Positions 41,965-50,582 of a stretch of 64,000 nucleotides of DNA are shown here, piece after piece (within the stretch, counting starts at the first letter, position 1; the number at the start of each line of letters is the position of its first letter). Under the pieces are notes generated by a model. The model did not search any database. It was given only the letters and a program-made list of their open reading frames with translations, and was not told the origin of the DNA. Source of the stretch: Thermoleptolyngbya sichuanensis A183 (GTDB lineage: Bacteria; Cyanobacteriota; Cyanobacteriia; Elainellales; Elainellaceae); contig NZ_CP053661.1 in the NCBI RefSeq assembly GCF_013177315.1, positions 1-64,000 of the forward strand, in the 5' to 3' direction. Made by a program: the position numbers and the translations under genes.

Positions 41965-42837
41965 TCAGACGCTCCGTGCGAATGACCGAAGAAAATCGAT
42001 TGCCTTAGCTTTCTCTCGGAAGCTGCCTCTAATCTCGTCCCCGTTCGTGTACCTGATGTTTAACTCGTAGCGAACGAACTCGCTTGCCGGAGCCGCTTCG
42101 TCGTGCTCCTCAACGAAACGAACTGCATCCTCAATTGAAGCGAGCTGTCGCGACAGACCCGAAAGGGTTAGGACGAAAACGTGCTCGATCATGCGGTTCA
42201 GACAAGTCCTCAGCTCGTAGAAGAATTGATCGAATTGGTCTGCGTGAAGCCTTCGGATTTCTTCGGCGATCCGTTCGCGCTGGGCTTCAGTGAGTCGGTC
42301 GAGAGCATCTACCTTCCGCTGCAAATCGCCTTCGCTCGTTCTCTCGTCGGTGGCCACATCCACGCCCTCGCTCGCGAACGCCTGGACGATGGTGTCGTAC
42401 TGGCAGTAGACGAGATTGAACTTGTGCGAGCGGAACTGCGCGAGCGAGCCGTCGGTAAAGACGCCCGCCAACACGGCGCCGAGGAACGGGTGGCAATCGT
42501 GATAGGTCTCGGACAAAGGCGCGATAGCACCTTGGATCTCCTGCGCCTTATTCCGAGAGTGCTTTGTGTATCGGCACCACGCCGACTCGATGAAGGCGCG
42601 CGGGCGCCCAAGGGATTCCTCGCTTCCGCCCTCCTCCAGCACATAGTCGAGGTCGTGCACGTTCCCACGCGAGTCCGTCCAAGCGACCTTTCTCTTGCCG
42701 CCACGTGCCGGGCGTGGGTGTTTGTAGTCGAGATAGAGTCCAAACTCTTCGGCGATTTCTTGCAGCGGTTTGTGAATCGCCCGCTCCAACTCCTCACCGA
42801 TGATCTGCCCAAGCCTATGTGCAGGTGATTGTGCCAT
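41965..42837 (-). CDS. Type II restriction endonuclease (probable)
   Basis: A 290-residue protein in tandem with a DNA methyltransferase (5-bp gap). A PD-(D/E)xK-like core is suggested by HDLDYVLE (61-68) and RAFIESAWCRYTKHSRNK (80-97), where D64, E84 and downstream basic residues would be catalytic; this ESAW...YTKHSRNKAQEI block recurs in type II enzymes. The helical C-terminal half has a heptad-like segment about 165-215. The recognition sequence is unknown. Base usage lacks HIP1 sites, suggesting recent acquisition. Confidence 0.75.
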   Translation of the reverse strand: MAQSPAHRLGQIIGEELERAIHKPLQEIAEEFGLYLDYKHPRPARGGKRKVAWTDSRGNVHDLDYVLEEGGSEESLGRPRAFIESAWCRYTKHSRNKAQEIQGAIAPLSETYHDCHPFLGAVLAGVFTDGSLAQFRSHKFNLVYCQYDTIVQAFASEGVDVATDERTSEGDLQRKVDALDRLTEAQRERIAEEIRRLHADQFDQFFYELRTCLNRMIEHVFVLTLSGLSRQLASIEDAVRFVEEHDEAAPASEFVRYELNIRYTNGDEIRGSFREKAKAIDFLRSFARSV

Positions 42838-42842
42838 GCGAG

Positions 42843-44135
42843 CTACCCCTCAACCCACAGGCGGCCTTCGCAGAGCGGGACGCGATGTTTTCGGTTCTTC
42901 CACTTGGTATTGCGGTCGCGGGTCTTTTCGAAGTGGAAGCTCTTGAAGCCCGCGGAAAGGGCCAGTTTTCCAAGCCATTCGATCACGGGGACGTAGACAC
43001 CGTAGGGAGCCGAGTCACCGATTACGAAGCACACCCTGGACGGGGAGCTGCACATGCGCCGCAGGGCGTGCCAAACTTCAGCCAGGTCGAGGAAGTAACA
43101 TGCGACCAGGTTGTGGTAGGTCTTCTTGCCTCCGCGAGTAAGTCGAACCTCTCCAAGTTCCTTGCACACGGAAGTGAGCTCGTCACGGATCGGGTCCAAG
43201 TCGGCACGTGAGAGTATGGCCGGAAGGTCCACCGCGTGATCGGGAACGTGCTGCGTGCAGGATCGGAGAAGGTGCTGGCGTATGTTGTCCTGCAAGTCGC
43301 CCCAGCCCTTGATCTCGCCGAAGAAGGTCAGTTCCAGGCGGGTCGCATCGGCGTAGTCGTAGTTGTTCGGGTACGGCGGCGATGTGACGACGAGGTTGAA
43401 TGTGTCCGCTGGGACGCTCTCGCACGAGCGAGCATCGTCCACAGTGAACTTTGCCCGCGGCGTATCGAGGCCGTTGGTCGCGCGCATGTCCTGGAGCATC
43501 GTGCTCGTCATGTCGTCAAAGGCTGCGAAGGGCTCTTGAACGCGCGCCTTTCGACGGCTCGGAAGGAGGTACTGCCAGTTCGCAGTCCCGACGTGCGAAG
43601 TTGGGCGGAGGATCGCGGCGAGCGCAAGCCACACGAGCAGAGAAGCCTCCGAGTCGTCCGCTTGGGCCTCGACTGCACGCCGGAGGCAATCTAGCTGAGC
43701 GAGGGCGTCGTCCGTGTAACATTTGCGGATGAGCGGCGCATACGAGTCAAGCGCGGGCGTCCGCCGTCGTGCGCTTGCAAGCACGCGCTTCGCGCGATCT
43801 ACGAACACGTCGGGAGATGTTCGATAGGCCAGCTTGCCTTGAGCGACGCGAGCCACAAATGGATGGGGGTCGATTCCCCAACATTCCGCGCCGCATTGCT
43901 CGGCGGCGATGAGCGTGGTACCGCTGCCTGCGAACGGATCGAATACCCGAACGTCTCGTTCTTTGCCCTCCCGCCTAATCACGTCCGCGGCCCACGCTCC
44001 GCTGAACCCGGCGCTGTACCGGAACCACCGATGCACGGGCAGTCTCGCGTTGTCGGCGAAGGTTCCCGACGCACCCTCACTAAAGTGAGGCAGGTCCATC
44101 TCGGGAAATAGTGCGGTTTGGTGTGATTTCAGCAT
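42843..44135 (-). CDS. DNA N4-cytosine/N6-adenine methyltransferase of the type II system
   Basis: A 430-residue enzyme. SAM-binding motif I is FDPFAGSGTTL (65-75) and catalytic motif IV is TSPPYPNNYDY (251-261). Motif IV follows motif I, and TSPPY favours N4-cytosine or N6-adenine methylation of the alpha/gamma-ordered type. It protects host DNA from the adjacent endonuclease. The first gene of the pair, it starts 361 bp from the rightward IS110 transposase. Both genes contain no GCGATCGC, unlike their surroundings. Confidence 0.88.
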   Translation of the reverse strand: MLKSHQTALFPEMDLPHFSEGASGTFADNARLPVHRWFRYSAGFSGAWAADVIRREGKERDVRVFDPFAGSGTTLIAAEQCGAECWGIDPHPFVARVAQGKLAYRTSPDVFVDRAKRVLASARRRTPALDSYAPLIRKCYTDDALAQLDCLRRAVEAQADDSEASLLVWLALAAILRPTSHVGTANWQYLLPSRRKARVQEPFAAFDDMTSTMLQDMRATNGLDTPRAKFTVDDARSCESVPADTFNLVVTSPPYPNNYDYADATRLELTFFGEIKGWGDLQDNIRQHLLRSCTQHVPDHAVDLPAILSRADLDPIRDELTSVCKELGEVRLTRGGKKTYHNLVACYFLDLAEVWHALRRMCSSPSRVCFVIGDSAPYGVYVPVIEWLGKLALSAGFKSFHFEKTRDRNTKWKNRKHRVPLCEGRLWVEG

Positions 44136-44496
44136 CCGTCAGTTCCCGCTATTCCTAGTGTCCGCCCAACGATTTATGGGGAGACAGAACCGCAACAGAG
44201 AGGAGACGACCATGCATTGAGCGACAGTCAGATGTCTACTAACATATCGCTTCGCTCCTCTCATACAGCTCACTAAGAGCCAGAGAAATGGTAATAGGAA
44301 AAGGAACTGGGCTAGGGATTGAGGACGACCATCCAACGTCAGACATCTCGATGTCTACTAACATATTGCATCGCCTCAACCTTGACCAGCTTCCTTCAAC
44401 GAATTCTCAGGGAGTGGTGACAGACACCTTCCATAATCTCTTCGCTCAGAAGCAGGCAGCCCAGTTCCAGACAACAAACTATCCCCAACTTAGCTG
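44136..44496. other. Non-coding left part of the IS110-family element
   Basis: No gene is seen. It contains the paired stem-loop structure described separately (44199-44379). The IS boundary is not obvious because IS110 elements lack inverted repeats and target duplications. Confidence 0.5.
44198..44379 (+). ncRNA. Candidate IS110 bridge RNA: two homologous stem-loops
   Basis: Units at about 44198-44260 and 44317-44379 share GACGACCAT and TGTCTACTAACATAT.GC.TCG, but their outer arms differ while staying complementary (GAGAGGAG with CTCCTCTC in the first; TTGAGG with CCTCAA in the second). The position upstream of an IS110 transposase matches where bridge RNAs are encoded. Expression and guide function are inferred. 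Confidence 0.5.
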
Positions 44497-45822
44497 ATGG
44501 AAAGAACCTTTGTCGCCTACATCGGCATTGACTGGTCAGATCGCAAACACGACATCTGTCTGTACGACCCCGAGAGCGCACAGCGAGAATACAGCGTGAT
44601 TGGCGCTCAACCGCAAGAGATTGCCAACTGGGTTGCGACCTTGCAACAGCGATACGGCAACAGCCCAATTGCCATCTGCCTGGAGCAAAAGCGAGGACCC
44701 CTGATTTACGCGCTGTGCCAGTACGACAACCTAGTGCTGTTTCCCATCAATCCGCGCACGGTTTCTAACTATCGACGAGCCTTTCAGCCCTCACGAGCAA
44801 AATCAGACCCCGTAGATGCCCAGATTTTGATTGAGCTGCTGCTCAAGCACCCAGACAAGATCCCCCCGTGGCAAGCCGCATCTTGTGAACTGCGAGCGTT
44901 GCGGCAGTGGAGTGAATCCCGCCGCATGCTGGTGGGAGAGAAGGTACGACTGACCAATCGCATCACCGCTGCTTTGAAGAACTTTTATCCTCAAGTGCTG
45001 GAGTGGTTTGAGGATAAAGACACCCAAGTGTTTTGTGACTTTATCACTCAATACCCTGACCTCCACTCTGCCCAAGCGGTTTCGGCTGAGGAATTGACTC
45101 TGTTCTTCCAGTCTCATCGAGTCATCCGCCGGAGCGCCATTGAGCGGCGCATTCACCAAATCCAAACCGCTGGCATACCCCTGACAGAAGACCCAGGGAT
45201 TGTTGAACCGATGCAATGGCTGGTGCAAACGCTGGTGATTCAGCTCAAGGCGCTGTTGCATCGACTCGATGAGTTAAATCAAACGATTGAGCAATTGTTT
45301 CAGTCTTTGCCAGATGCGGCGTTTTTCGATGCTTTACCCGGAGCAGGACCCCATCTTGCGCCCCGGCTACTGATTGCGTTTGGCGATGACCGCAGTCGCT
45401 TCGGCAGCGCCCAGGCGTTTATGAGCTATATCGGCATTGCACCGGTCAAAGAGGAGAGTGGCAAGAAACGCTGGACGCATTGGCGCTGGAGTTGTCCAAA
45501 GTTCTTGCGGCAGTCCTTTGTAGAGTGGGCTGACCAGTCGCGGCGGCACTCATCGTGGGCCAATGCGTTCTATCAGCAGCAGCGGCGATCGGGCAAAAGT
45601 CATCCCAAAGCGATTCGCGCTCTGGCGTATAAGTGGGGACGGATTCTCTGGCGCTGCTGGCAAGACCGAGTGCCCTATGACGAAGACCGCTATCTGGCGG
45701 CGCTCCAGCGGAAGAGGTCGCCGCTAGCGGCGATGCTAGTCCAAAGTCCGCTTGAGGGGATGACGAGTGCAGGAGGTGAGTGCGGTAATTCTAGGGTTCA
45801 AGTTACGCTAAAACACACGTAA
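44497..45822 (+). CDS. IS110-family transposase
   Basis: A 441-residue protein. DEDD residues: D12 (YIGIDWSDRKHD), E63 (CLEQKRGP), D104 and D107 (AKSDPVDAQIL). The C-terminal IS116/IS110 domain is typical (FFDALPGAGPHLAPRLLIAF, FMSYIGIAPVKEESGKK). The central coiled coil is about 225-290. The gene appears intact. It sits between the type II and type III-like restriction systems, a common landing zone. Confidence 0.93.
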   Translation: MERTFVAYIGIDWSDRKHDICLYDPESAQREYSVIGAQPQEIANWVATLQQRYGNSPIAICLEQKRGPLIYALCQYDNLVLFPINPRTVSNYRRAFQPSRAKSDPVDAQILIELLLKHPDKIPPWQAASCELRALRQWSESRRMLVGEKVRLTNRITAALKNFYPQVLEWFEDKDTQVFCDFITQYPDLHSAQAVSAEELTLFFQSHRVIRRSAIERRIHQIQTAGIPLTEDPGIVEPMQWLVQTLVIQLKALLHRLDELNQTIEQLFQSLPDAAFFDALPGAGPHLAPRLLIAFGDDRSRFGSAQAFMSYIGIAPVKEESGKKRWTHWRWSCPKFLRQSFVEWADQSRRHSSWANAFYQQQRRSGKSHPKAIRALAYKWGRILWRCWQDRVPYDEDRYLAALQRKRSPLAAMLVQSPLEGMTSAGGECGNSRVQVTLKHT

Positions 45823-46006
45823 CAATTCAACGAACGGAACGCTTTTGGGAATGTGGCGATGAATGTGATGCAGTCAGCATGAGGCTGACTTATAATCTGC
45901 TGCGTTTAGATTTTGTGTATCCATTGACTCAATGTTTCTTCACGGCTATCTATTGACTCCGTCTCCCTCAGGGCCTATGTTATCTCGCTTGGCAACTACA
46001 TCTTGC

Positions 46007-49000
46007 TTACTTTCCAATCATATGCAATGCCTCAATCCAGATTTTGAGTTCTTGCTCAGCTAAGTTCTTATCGGTTAATTCTTGTTCCTGGTGGGCAATG
46101 TAGGTGTTCCGAAAGTCGTTGATGCGGGTGACAGTTTCCAAAAACTTACGCCCACCCTGAAATCGCAACTGAGTTTGTAAGGCTTCAAACACACCACCAA
46201 TTTTTGTTGTGTCGTTGAGAGCATAGTCTAAACACGATCGCAGTAAGCCAATCAGTGACAGCCCGTTATTAAACACCAGCGTTCGTTTCAGATTTTGTGC
46301 CAGTTTGCGGTAATAGTCTTCAGATTTACGGTCTACACCGCCCAGATAGGGAGCAAACCAGGCTTTTTGGTCTTCTACGGTGACGGGCATTTCTGGTTGC
46401 AGTCGCCGTACCAGAAAGCCTTTCGCCACTTCATCGATCGAACCCAACAGAGCGGTGAAAACAGGGGCGTAATTCATCCCCTCTTTGTTCTCGAAGAAGC
46501 GGTAGAGCATGACAGATTGATCGGCGGCACGGCGATAGCGAGAAGGCAGAGCATTGAGAATCGCTGGATCAATCAGGCTATCGACCTCAGAAGCTTCTTC
46601 ATCCACCTGCCCCAAATTTACAAACAGAGGCAAGTCCTGGAATTCCTCAGATTGGAGCAGGTTTTGCAGGGCAGGGGCACAGGCACGAGCCAATTCAGCA
46701 ATGGTATCGCCTGCCATGCGCTCAAACACGTCTTGGGGAATGTAGAGGTAGTGCCATTGAGTTGTTTCACTCGAAGCAGCCTCACACCAAGCGATCGCTG
46801 CTTTGGCTTTCAAGGGTACATCCCGATCTTCTCGCCCTTTGGTTTCGACCAGGTAGTAGTGACCATCGAGAGTACGAATGAAGAAATCGGGGGTATAGAA
46901 GGCAAGGCGATCGCCATTTGCCAGATAGTCAACTCGCAGACATTGTGATCCAGCGTTTTTGGCAAAGGCAGCCACATCAGGGGCACGATCGCAAAACTTC
47001 GCCACTGCTACTTCTAACTCACGATTACAGGTAACCAGGTTGAACAGGGTTTTTGCCGCTTCCAGGGCGGGACGGCGTTCACTCAGGGTTACCTGATAGG
47101 GTTTCCAGGCATTGAGGGATTTGGGTGGTTCAACCATTAACCGTTCTTCGGTAGTGGTGGTGCGGCTACGGATCAAGGGCACAAACACCGCCCGCAAGTG
47201 TTCACCTACATCGGAGTCAGCTAACCGAGCCACCAGAGCTGGATCGAATAGGGTGGTTTTCTGCTCAAACAGGATTTCTTCGAGAAAGGTCTGAATCAGA
47301 GGAGCCAGAATGGGATGCAATCCCCGTAATTTGCAAATGGTTTCCAGTTGCTTGACGTAGTAGGAGACGGCACCAACTCCCGATGCCAACAGCGGTAGAT
47401 TAAGTTGCAGTTTCTCAACCACTTCGCCCGTAAACAGGTGTCGTCCTTCGTACTGAATTTCGTTGTTGCCCTGTTTGCCCAACGGTAAAGGACGGTAGGG
47501 CTTAAACGCTTTTTTCACATCCTGAATCGTCAAGCCTTCCAGTTTGGGCACAATGCGAAAGCCAGCGGAAAGGGAAGGAATCTGGATATTCAGCGCATTG
47601 ACATCTTTGTGGGCTTCATCGGGGAAGATGGAAATCGTTGTGGCAGGAACGCGATCGAGTTCCACAATTTCCAGCGGCAAGCCTTCTTGAGCAAGTTCTT
47701 GCTGATAGAGGCTGGCAAAGGCGGGATGTTCCACTACTGTCACCAGTTCATTGGCTTGACCGGGGGGAGTCATGCGACGCAAGCCTCGACCCAGGGTTTG
47801 TTCGGGCAAAATATTGGCTTTAGAGCTGTAGGGACGCAAAGGCACGATCGTGGTCACGTTTCGCACATCCCAACCTTCCCGTAGCATTAGCACGGAAACA
47901 ATGCAGAAATAGGGACTGGCGTTGCTATCCAGTTCGCGGCTGAGTTTTCGCAGTGCCTTCAGGTCATCGTCGCTGATGGCTTTTTCGTCTTCGACAAATT
48001 CATAGCGGGCATCCTTGCCTCGTCCCACTTTTTTGAGCTTGCCCTTCAGGTTGGTGTGCAGGTTGATGGTTTTGCCGTTGAGTTGCTCAAATAACGGGTC
48101 GGTGTTGAAGCGTTGGGTAATTTGATCCGCCGCTTCGGTGTCATCGCACATGATGAACAGTAAAGGCTTTTTGCCGCTGGCTTGCCATTCTGCTTGGCTG
48201 GCTTTCCAGCGTTCGTAACCCAGGAGCAAATGCTGTTCCCAGCGGTAGGCGGCGTTGTCGTCGGCTTGTTCGACTAACTTGCGGTTGGCTTGTCCGATAA
48301 TGGGAGTTTTGACAATTCCGGCATCCACCGCTTCACCCAAGGGTGTATCGCAGACGATGTGCTTGAACAGTAGCCCTTTGTTGTCTTTGGGGGTGGCGGA
48401 AAAATCCAGTTGGGCTACCAGGTTGCAACTGCTGCGAGCCAGGATGGTTTCGTGCAGGGTGCGGATGGCTTCGTTCCAGGCCGAGCCGGGATCCCAGACA
48501 TGGTGGGCTTCGTCGTTCAGCACCATGACCCGACGATGGGCCGTGATCCGATCCCGCAATGCTGCTCCTGTATCCAGCGCTTTGGTTTTTGAGACGGCTG
48601 GCCCCATCCAGGCATAGGTATCTTCCTCGGCTTTCTTTTTGCGTTTGGCCGTGTCGTAGAGACGATGAATATTGGTGAGATAGAGCGTCCCACCCGTAGC
48701 GGCACCACTGGCTTCGTCCTGTAGCACCACAGAGAGGTTCCAATCGCCGCGCCATTCAGGGGGAATCAGGGGGTCTTCGTCGAAGATGCGCCCATTGCCA
48801 AAGTCTTCTTTGAGCCGTTCGTAGACCGTCAGGTTCGGGGCAATGACAACAAAATGCCGTGCCATCTCCGAGTCGGATTCTCGCAGGGCGTGAAAGTAAC
48901 TCCAGACAATACACAGGCTCATGACCTTAGTTTTGCCTGCCCCCGTTGCCAGTTTGAAGGCGTAGCGGCTCCAGGCATCTTCGTCTTCAGTGATGCCCAA

Positions 49001-49414
49001 TGCCTGTAATTCGGCATTCGCGCCACCAAATTCGGCAATGATTTGGGATAGGCATTCGATCCGCCGCACTTCCTTGAGGTAAATCAGGGTTTCTGCCGCT
49101 TCTCGCTGACAGAAGTAGTAACGAAACTCAAATTCTTCACCGTCTGGGGTAGTTTTGCGGTGGGCGCGGTTAAACCAGTGGTTGAGCAATTGAATCGTGG
49201 TGTCGCTGGCTCCGATGTAGAAAGCTTCTCGCCACTCCCGCACCGCTGCCCGCAGGTTATTGACCACCTCAATCGGGGATGCTCTGCGTCCCTGTTTTAC
49301 CACGGCGGGGTCGCCAGATTTTTCTGCCCGAACGCGATGGGCGTTGGGTTCTTGCCAGGGGGCAAATAGGGGTTCGAGAACGGTGGGATTGAGGGTAGAG
49401 GAGGAGGAGGTCAT
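46007..49414 (-). CDS. Type III-like restriction subunit (Res): helicase plus nuclease
   Basis: ATG 49414 (MTSSSSTLNPTVLEPLFAPW) is preferred over 49465, which would overlap the upstream gene; this gives 1135 residues. SF2 motifs (numbered from 49414): Walker A ATGAGKTK (about 155-163), DEAH in VLNDEAHH (301-304), LDFSATP, LREGWDVRNV, and GRGLRRM. A PD-(D/E)xK nuclease core is visible near 870-890 (YTPDFFIRTLDGHYYLVETKG). The C-terminal helical domain is about 1000-1135. It would translocate on or cleave DNA with the Mod encoded at 50583-53675, four small genes upstream. Confidence 0.88.
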   Translation of the reverse strand: MTSSSSTLNPTVLEPLFAPWQEPNAHRVRAEKSGDPAVVKQGRRASPIEVVNNLRAAVREWREAFYIGASDTTIQLLNHWFNRAHRKTTPDGEEFEFRYYFCQREAAETLIYLKEVRRIECLSQIIAEFGGANAELQALGITEDEDAWSRYAFKLATGAGKTKVMSLCIVWSYFHALRESDSEMARHFVVIAPNLTVYERLKEDFGNGRIFDEDPLIPPEWRGDWNLSVVLQDEASGAATGGTLYLTNIHRLYDTAKRKKKAEEDTYAWMGPAVSKTKALDTGAALRDRITAHRRVMVLNDEAHHVWDPGSAWNEAIRTLHETILARSSCNLVAQLDFSATPKDNKGLLFKHIVCDTPLGEAVDAGIVKTPIIGQANRKLVEQADDNAAYRWEQHLLLGYERWKASQAEWQASGKKPLLFIMCDDTEAADQITQRFNTDPLFEQLNGKTINLHTNLKGKLKKVGRGKDARYEFVEDEKAISDDDLKALRKLSRELDSNASPYFCIVSVLMLREGWDVRNVTTIVPLRPYSSKANILPEQTLGRGLRRMTPPGQANELVTVVEHPAFASLYQQELAQEGLPLEIVELDRVPATTISIFPDEAHKDVNALNIQIPSLSAGFRIVPKLEGLTIQDVKKAFKPYRPLPLGKQGNNEIQYEGRHLFTGEVVEKLQLNLPLLASGVGAVSYYVKQLETICKLRGLHPILAPLIQTFLEEILFEQKTTLFDPALVARLADSDVGEHLRAVFVPLIRSRTTTTEERLMVEPPKSLNAWKPYQVTLSERRPALEAAKTLFNLVTCNRELEVAVAKFCDRAPDVAAFAKNAGSQCLRVDYLANGDRLAFYTPDFFIRTLDGHYYLVETKGREDRDVPLKAKAAIAWCEAASSETTQWHYLYIPQDVFERMAGDTIAELARACAPALQNLLQSEEFQDLPLFVNLGQVDEEASEVDSLIDPAILNALPSRYRRAADQSVMLYRFFENKEGMNYAPVFTALLGSIDEVAKGFLVRRLQPEMPVTVEDQKAWFAPYLGGVDRKSEDYYRKLAQNLKRTLVFNNGLSLIGLLRSCLDYALNDTTKIGGVFEALQTQLRFQGGRKFLETVTRINDFRNTYIAHQEQELTDKNLAEQELKIWIEALHMIGK

Positions 49415-49433
49415 GGGTAAGGCAGCAGCCAGT

Positions 49434-49646
49434 TCAAGATGGTTTGTGATGTTCGATCTCAGCAAAAATATCGTCTAACGAAATGTTTTGTAGGCGTTGC
49501 TGACGTTCAGCCGTGTAGTCTCCTTGCCCTGGTTCAAACTGCCGCAAGAAACGGATCATGCCATCAAAACCGAAGGCATCTAGTAATGCTCGATAGCCAA
49601 GGCGATTGAGTTCAAGGGGTGTCATCATCAGTGTTGTCTCCTTCAT
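49434..49646 (-). CDS. Hypothetical small helical protein upstream of res
   Basis: A 70-residue protein (MKETTLMMTPLELNRLGYRA). Helical throughout, with LLDAFGFDGMIRFLRQF and an acidic C-terminal LDDIFAEIEHH. This arrangement is similar to small proteins found beside toxin-antitoxin genes in cyanobacteria, but no family is claimed. It ends 20 bp before the preferred res start. Confidence 0.6.
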   Translation of the reverse strand: MKETTLMMTPLELNRLGYRALLDAFGFDGMIRFLRQFEPGQGDYTAERQQRLQNISLDDIFAEIEHHKPS

Positions 49647-49693
49647 AGGGGGTGAGGCTGAGCATTACAACAAAAGGCATCTCAACATAATCC

Positions 49694-49918
49694 TCAAGCT
49701 GCATTTCCTTTTCCTGAAAGCAACTCAGCCATCAATGGTTTTGATTTGGCAAGCTGACTAACCGCCAGAATGGAGAAGCCAAGCAGGTTGCCATCTAAAT
49801 CGACACGCTCCATAACGGCATCGTTTTCGGTTTCCCGCAGATAACCGGGAGCTTCAGAAAAGGTGACTTCTAGAAAGTCAGCCTCTGGGTCAAACCAAAC
49901 CTTTACTCGCTCTGCCAT
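49694..49918 (-). CDS. DUF2283-family small protein
   Basis: A 74-residue protein with the DUF2283 pattern: VKVWFDPEADFLEVTF, then NDAVMERVDLDGNLLGFSIL. Family members are small, often beside toxin-antitoxin or defence genes; their function is unknown. It is 48 bp before the 70-residue gene and 46 bp after the PIN toxin. Confidence 0.8.
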   Translation of the reverse strand: MAERVKVWFDPEADFLEVTFSEAPGYLRETENDAVMERVDLDGNLLGFSILAVSQLAKSKPLMAELLSGKGNAA

Positions 49919-49963
49919 AGGGTTTCTCCTTTCTTTGAGTTTATTCGTGAACCAATTCGAGGA

Positions 49964-50347
49964 TTACCATTTCCGATCGACCTCATAACTATCAAGCTTT
50001 GTATCAGCACTAACAATTTGAAGCTTTTCAGACATGGATTGAGCAATCAGTAAGCGATCGAAGGGATCACGATGATGGAAAGGTAGCCTTGATACAACCG
50101 TCAAGTGTTCAAAGGTAATAGTCAGAATCTCAATGTTGTTAAGGGTGATCTGCTGAGGGATAAACCGCTCATAATCATCGGGTAACGTCAATTTATTCAG
50201 GCTGACTTTGATAGCGATTTCCCAGAGGCTAGCTGTACTGAGGAGCAAATCAACATCAGATTCCAGCAGATCAGCGGCGGAGCTACTCAGTTCGGGACTA
50301 TCGTTAATGAACCAAAGAAAGGTATGCGTATCCAGGAGTATTTTCAT
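49964..50347 (-). CDS. PIN-domain ribonuclease toxin (VapC-like)
   Basis: A 127-residue protein. PIN acidic residues: D6 (ILLDTHTFLW), E44-region (STASLWEIAIK), D95/D99 (HRDPFDRLLIAQ) and D113-region (SADTKL). It overlaps the Phd-type antitoxin stop by 4 bp, the classic toxin-antitoxin arrangement. It would cleave RNA unless held by the antitoxin. Confidence 0.9.
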   Translation of the reverse strand: MKILLDTHTFLWFINDSPELSSSAADLLESDVDLLLSTASLWEIAIKVSLNKLTLPDDYERFIPQQITLNNIEILTITFEHLTVVSRLPFHHRDPFDRLLIAQSMSEKLQIVSADTKLDSYEVDRKW

Positions 50348-50571
50348 TCCATGTACTCCTTAAAATCTTCGAGGGGTGCATCAAAGTCTGGAGCTATCCA
50401 AATTTGACCTTTTGCACTACCGCGTTGTCGTCGTTTGGTAACGGGTAGAATCTGAATCAACTTCAGAATCGGCTGGTTATTACGAGTGATAACCACTTCT
50501 TCGCCTTGCAGAGCAGATTCCAGAAGTTGAGTGATTTGAGTCTGAGCATCAGTAATATCAACTTGGTGCAT
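50344..50571 (-). CDS. Phd/YefM-family antitoxin
   Basis: A 75-residue protein: N-terminal DNA-binding fold HQVDITDAQTQITQLLESAL, EEVVITRNNQPILKL, and an extended C-terminal toxin-binding tail with DFDAPLEDFKEYME. It overlaps the PIN gene and starts 11 bp after the mod stop, so it is likely co-transcribed with mod as well as from its own promoter. Confidence 0.9.
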   Translation of the reverse strand: MHQVDITDAQTQITQLLESALQGEEVVITRNNQPILKLIQILPVTKRRQRGSAKGQIWIAPDFDAPLEDFKEYME

Positions 50572-50582
50572 GGTCTGACCTC

